A stretch of 10,020 nucleotides of DNA from an uncultured Roseburia sp. Its GTDB lineage: Bacteria; Bacillota; Clostridia; Lachnospirales; Lachnospiraceae. The notes beneath the pieces were generated by a model. The model ran no database searches. It saw only the letters and a program-made list of their open reading frames with translations, and was not told the origin of the DNA. Shown piece by piece: positions 7,721-10,020 of the stretch (position 1 is its first letter; each line of letters starts with the position of its first letter). The stretch lies in assembly GCA_947384095.1 (NCBI GenBank), contig CANDFU010000032.1, positions 1 through 10,020 on the forward strand, written 5' to 3'. The position numbers and the translations under genes were made by a program.

Positions 7721-7750
7721 ATTATCATTCATTTCCTCTTTCTGGCACAA
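7721..7750 (-). promoter_or_regulatory. Candidate promoter for the binding protein-chemoreceptor operon
   Basis: On the minus strand TTGTGC (7750-7745) and GATAAT (7726-7721, one mismatch to TATAAT) are 18 bases apart. The -35 match is poor. The position, between the rpoC terminator and the lipoprotein start, is where a promoter is expected, because the terminator should isolate this operon from rpoC. Confidence 0.4.
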
Positions 7751-7760
7751 CAATTTAACG

Positions 7761-7809
7761 AAAAAACCCACAGGAAAACAACATGTTGTCAGACATTGAT
7801 TCCTGTGGG
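7761..7809 (-). terminator. Intrinsic terminator downstream of rpoC
   Basis: Read on the minus strand, CCCACAGGAA (7809-7800) pairs perfectly with TTCCTGTGGG (7776-7767) and is followed directly by six T (7766-7761). The 23-base loop contains a perfect 12-base palindrome ACAACATGTTGT (7778-7789), which can form its own small hairpin. It lies about 60 bases after the rpoC stop and should end the rpoBC transcript. Confidence 0.93.
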
Positions 7810-7868
7810 AATGTTCAATTCAAGAGTTAAATTTGGGCACCGGCCGACAACCTCTCTTCCAGCTGTCT

Positions 7869-10020
7869 TTAATCGATTTCTACTTCCTCTAATTCGTCCT
7901 GCGGAATCTCTTCCAGCACATATTCGTCTTCGTTCAGACCGTCCTCGTCATATTCATCGTAATCCTCATATTCATCAAACAGAATCTCATCCTCTTCGTT
8001 GATCTCAGAGTCAAGCCGTATACTGCGATACTGTTTCATACCGGTTCCGGCGGGAATCAGTTTTCCGATGATTACATTCTCCTTCATACCGATCAGCGGA
8101 TCCACTTTTCCCTTGATTGCCGCCTCGGTCAGCACCTTTGTCGTTTCCTGGAACGACGCCGCAGACAGGAATGAATTCGTCGCCAGAGAGGCTTTCGTGA
8201 TTCCCAGCAGAACCTGTTTTCCCTCCGCCGGTTCCTTTCCCTCAGCGATCAGTTTTTCATTCACATCTTCAAATTCCAAAGTATCCACAAGTATTCCCGG
8301 AAGCAGATCGGAATCGCCATTCGTCTCAATGCGGACTTTCTGGAGCATCTGACGCACGATCACCTCAATGTGTTTATCGTTGATTTCCACACCCTGCAGA
8401 CGGTATACGCGCTGTACCTCGCGAAGCATATAATCCTGAACGGCACGCACGCCCTTGATCTTTAAAATATCATGCGGATTTACGGAACCTTCTGTCAGCT
8501 CATCCCCGGCCTCCAGGAGCGCTCCGTCCATAATCTTAATCCTCGAACCATACGGGATCAGATATGCTTTGGATTCTCCCGTTTCACCGTTTGTGACAAC
8601 GATCTCGCGCTTTTTCTTCGTATCCTTAATGGATGCCGCTCCGCCAAACTCGGTAATGATTGCAAGTCCTTTCGGCTTCCTCGCCTCAAAAATTTCCTCG
8701 ACACGCGGAAGACCCTGTGTAATGTCATTTCCGGCCACGCCTCCGGTGTGGAAGGTACGCATTGTAAGCTGTGTCCCCGGCTCACCGATGGGCTGCGCCG
8801 CAATAATCCCGATTGCCTCGCCGACCTGTACCGCCTGCCCCGTCGCCATATTGGCTCCGTAACATTTTGCACACACGCCCATGTGCGAACGGCAGGAAAG
8901 AACGGTACGGATCTTTACGCGGGAAAGCGGACGGCCCTTTTCATCCACGCCTTTGCTCATAACAACCGCCGCACGCTTGGGCGTAATCATATGATTTGCC
9001 TTTACAAGCACATTTCCCTCCGCATCGCAGATGGTATTGCAGGAAAAACGGCCGGTAATACGCTCCTTTAGACTTTCGATTTCTTCCTTTCCGTCCATAA
9101 ACGCCGTCACCCACATGCCCGGAATTTCTCTTCCGGTTCCCTCACAGCAGTCCGATTCGCGCACAATCATATGCTGTGAAACGTCGACGAGACGCCTCGT
9201 CAGATATCCGGAGTCCGCCGTACGAAGCGCCGTGTCGGAAAGGCCTTTCCGCGCGCCGTGCGCGGACATAAAGTACTCCAGTACATCCAGCCCTTCACGG
9301 AAGTTCGACTTGATCGGTAGCTCGATAGTACGCCCCGTGGTATCCGCCATCAGTCCGCGCATCCCGGCAAGCTGTTTGATCTGCTTATCCGAACCGCGCG
9401 CGCCGGAATCCGCCATCATAAAGATGTTATTGTACTTATCCAGTCCGGAGAGCAGCGCATGCGTCAGCTCCTCGTCCGTCTCCTTCCAGGTCTCCACAAC
9501 TTCCTTATAACGCTCTTCCTCTGTGATAAGGCCACGTTTATACTGCTTTGTGATGCGGTCTACCGTGTCCTGTGCATCCTGAATCATCTGCGGTTTCTGC
9601 GGCGGCACCGTCATATCGGAAATCGATACTGTCATCGCCGCCCTTGTCGAATATTTATATCCCATGGCCTTTACCGCATCCAGCACTTCCGCCGTCCGCG
9701 TAGCGCCATGGATATTAATGACCTTTTCCAGAATCTGCTTATTCTGCTTTTTCGCCACCAGGAAATCTACCTCAAGCTTTAACTCATTTCCCGGAATGCT
9801 CCGGTCCACAAAACCGAGATCCTGCGGTATGATCTCATTAAAGATAAAACGTCCGAGTGTCGATTCCACCACATCCGACAAGACGCTCCCGTCCGGCATC
9901 GTCTTGCTCATGCGGACTTTAATCTTAGAATGCAATGTGACGGCGCCGTTTTCATAAGCCAGAATCGCCTCATTGACATTTTTAAAGAACTTTCCCTCTC
10001 CCTTTGCACCTGGTCTCTCC
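7869..10020 (-). CDS. rpoC: DNA-directed RNA polymerase subunit beta', C-terminal part (5' end outside window)
   Basis: The frame runs to the right edge, so the gene starts outside; 716 C-terminal residues are visible. It forms part of the catalytic core of RNA polymerase. The fragment opens with [12 protein letters not shown], after the metal-binding NADFDGD region of the full protein. It contains [10 protein letters not shown], the bridge helix ([29 protein letters not shown], about 254-282), the second zinc site (Cys 291/292, 376, 383, 386; [11 protein letters not shown]) and the trigger loop ([19 protein letters not shown]). The trigger loop runs straight on into [18 protein letters not shown] without the large insertion found in Gammaproteobacteria, as expected in Firmicutes. 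The last 47 residues are extremely acidic. It is followed by an intrinsic terminator; no ribosomal-protein gene follows on this strand. Confidence 0.99.
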   Translation of the reverse strand, partial: ERPGAKGEGKFFKNVNEAILAYENGAVTLHSKIKVRMSKTMPDGSVLSDVVESTLGRFIFNEIIPQDLGFVDRSIPGNELKLEVDFLVAKKQNKQILEKVINIHGATRTAEVLDAVKAMGYKYSTRAAMTVSISDMTVPPQKPQMIQDAQDTVDRITKQYKRGLITEEERYKEVVETWKETDEELTHALLSGLDKYNNIFMMADSGARGSDKQIKQLAGMRGLMADTTGRTIELPIKSNFREGLDVLEYFMSAHGARKGLSDTALRTADSGYLTRRLVDVSQHMIVRESDCCEGTGREIPGMWVTAFMDGKEEIESLKERITGRFSCNTICDAEGNVLVKANHMITPKRAAVVMSKGVDEKGRPLSRVKIRTVLSCRSHMGVCAKCYGANMATGQAVQVGEAIGIIAAQPIGEPGTQLTMRTFHTGGVAGNDITQGLPRVEEIFEARKPKGLAIITEFGGAASIKDTKKKREIVVTNGETGESKAYLIPYGSRIKIMDGALLEAGDELTEGSVNPHDILKIKGVRAVQDYMLREVQRVYRLQGVEINDKHIEVIVRQMLQKVRIETNGDSDLLPGILVDTLEFEDVNEKLIAEGKEPAEGKQVLLGITKASLATNSFLSAASFQETTKVLTEAAIKGKVDPLIGMKENVIIGKLIPAGTGMKQYRSIRLDSEINEEDEILFDEYEDYDEYDEDGLNEDEYVLEEIPQDELEEVEID

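Noticed and set aside
8472..9071. Plus-strand frame of about 200 codons opposite rpoC
   Set aside because: The opposite strand encodes highly conserved beta' sequence, so this frame is an antisense shadow.
1..10020. CRISPR arrays, insertion sequences, integrase or toxin-antitoxin genes
   Set aside because: I saw no regularly spaced repeats, no terminal inverted repeats around a transposase, and no recognisable mobile or defence proteins in any frame.

Overview
The window looks like a chromosomal segment of a Gram-positive Clostridia-type bacterium, most likely a Lachnospiraceae-like (Clostridium cluster XIVa) organism. This rests on mixed base composition, a T-box-controlled tyrosyl-tRNA synthetase, a diacyl-lipoprotein solute-binding protein, strong purine-rich ribosome binding sites, and a Firmicutes-style RpoC whose trigger loop has no large insertion. 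The taxonomic call is inference from protein style; no database search was possible.

Layout from left to right. (1) Positions 1-321, plus strand: the C-terminal ATPase end of a sensor histidine kinase cut by the window edge. (2) Positions 334-2831, minus strand: a three-gene operon (permease, then ATPase, then ATPase) of the oligopeptide/dipeptide/nickel ABC importer class. It converges on the kinase with only 12 bases between stop codons. The set has one permease and no solute-binding protein, so it is incomplete as it stands. (3) Positions about 2979-4671, plus strand: a perfect consensus sigma-A promoter, a full tyrosine-specific T-box leader and tyrS. Specifier UAC, stem IIA/B pseudoknot, antiterminator with a seven-base bulge and competing terminator can all be traced. 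(4) Positions 4685-4714: a perfect 13-bp hairpin without a U-tract, between the convergent tyrS and chemoreceptor genes. (5) Positions 4750-7654, minus strand: a lipoprotein sugar-type ABC solute-binding protein followed 34 bases later by a transmembrane methyl-accepting chemotaxis protein, with no transporter permease or ATPase between or after them. (6) Positions 7761-7809, minus strand: an intrinsic terminator. (7) Positions 7869-10020, minus strand: the C-terminal 716 residues of RNA polymerase beta' (rpoC), ending in a very acidic tail.

The most interesting points are the binding protein-chemoreceptor pair, which may form a two-part sugar sensor; the incomplete peptide/nickel-type importer operon; and the T-box, which is textbook-complete and can be read base by base. 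I found no CRISPR array, insertion sequence, tRNA or rRNA gene, and no clearly undescribed defence or mobile system.
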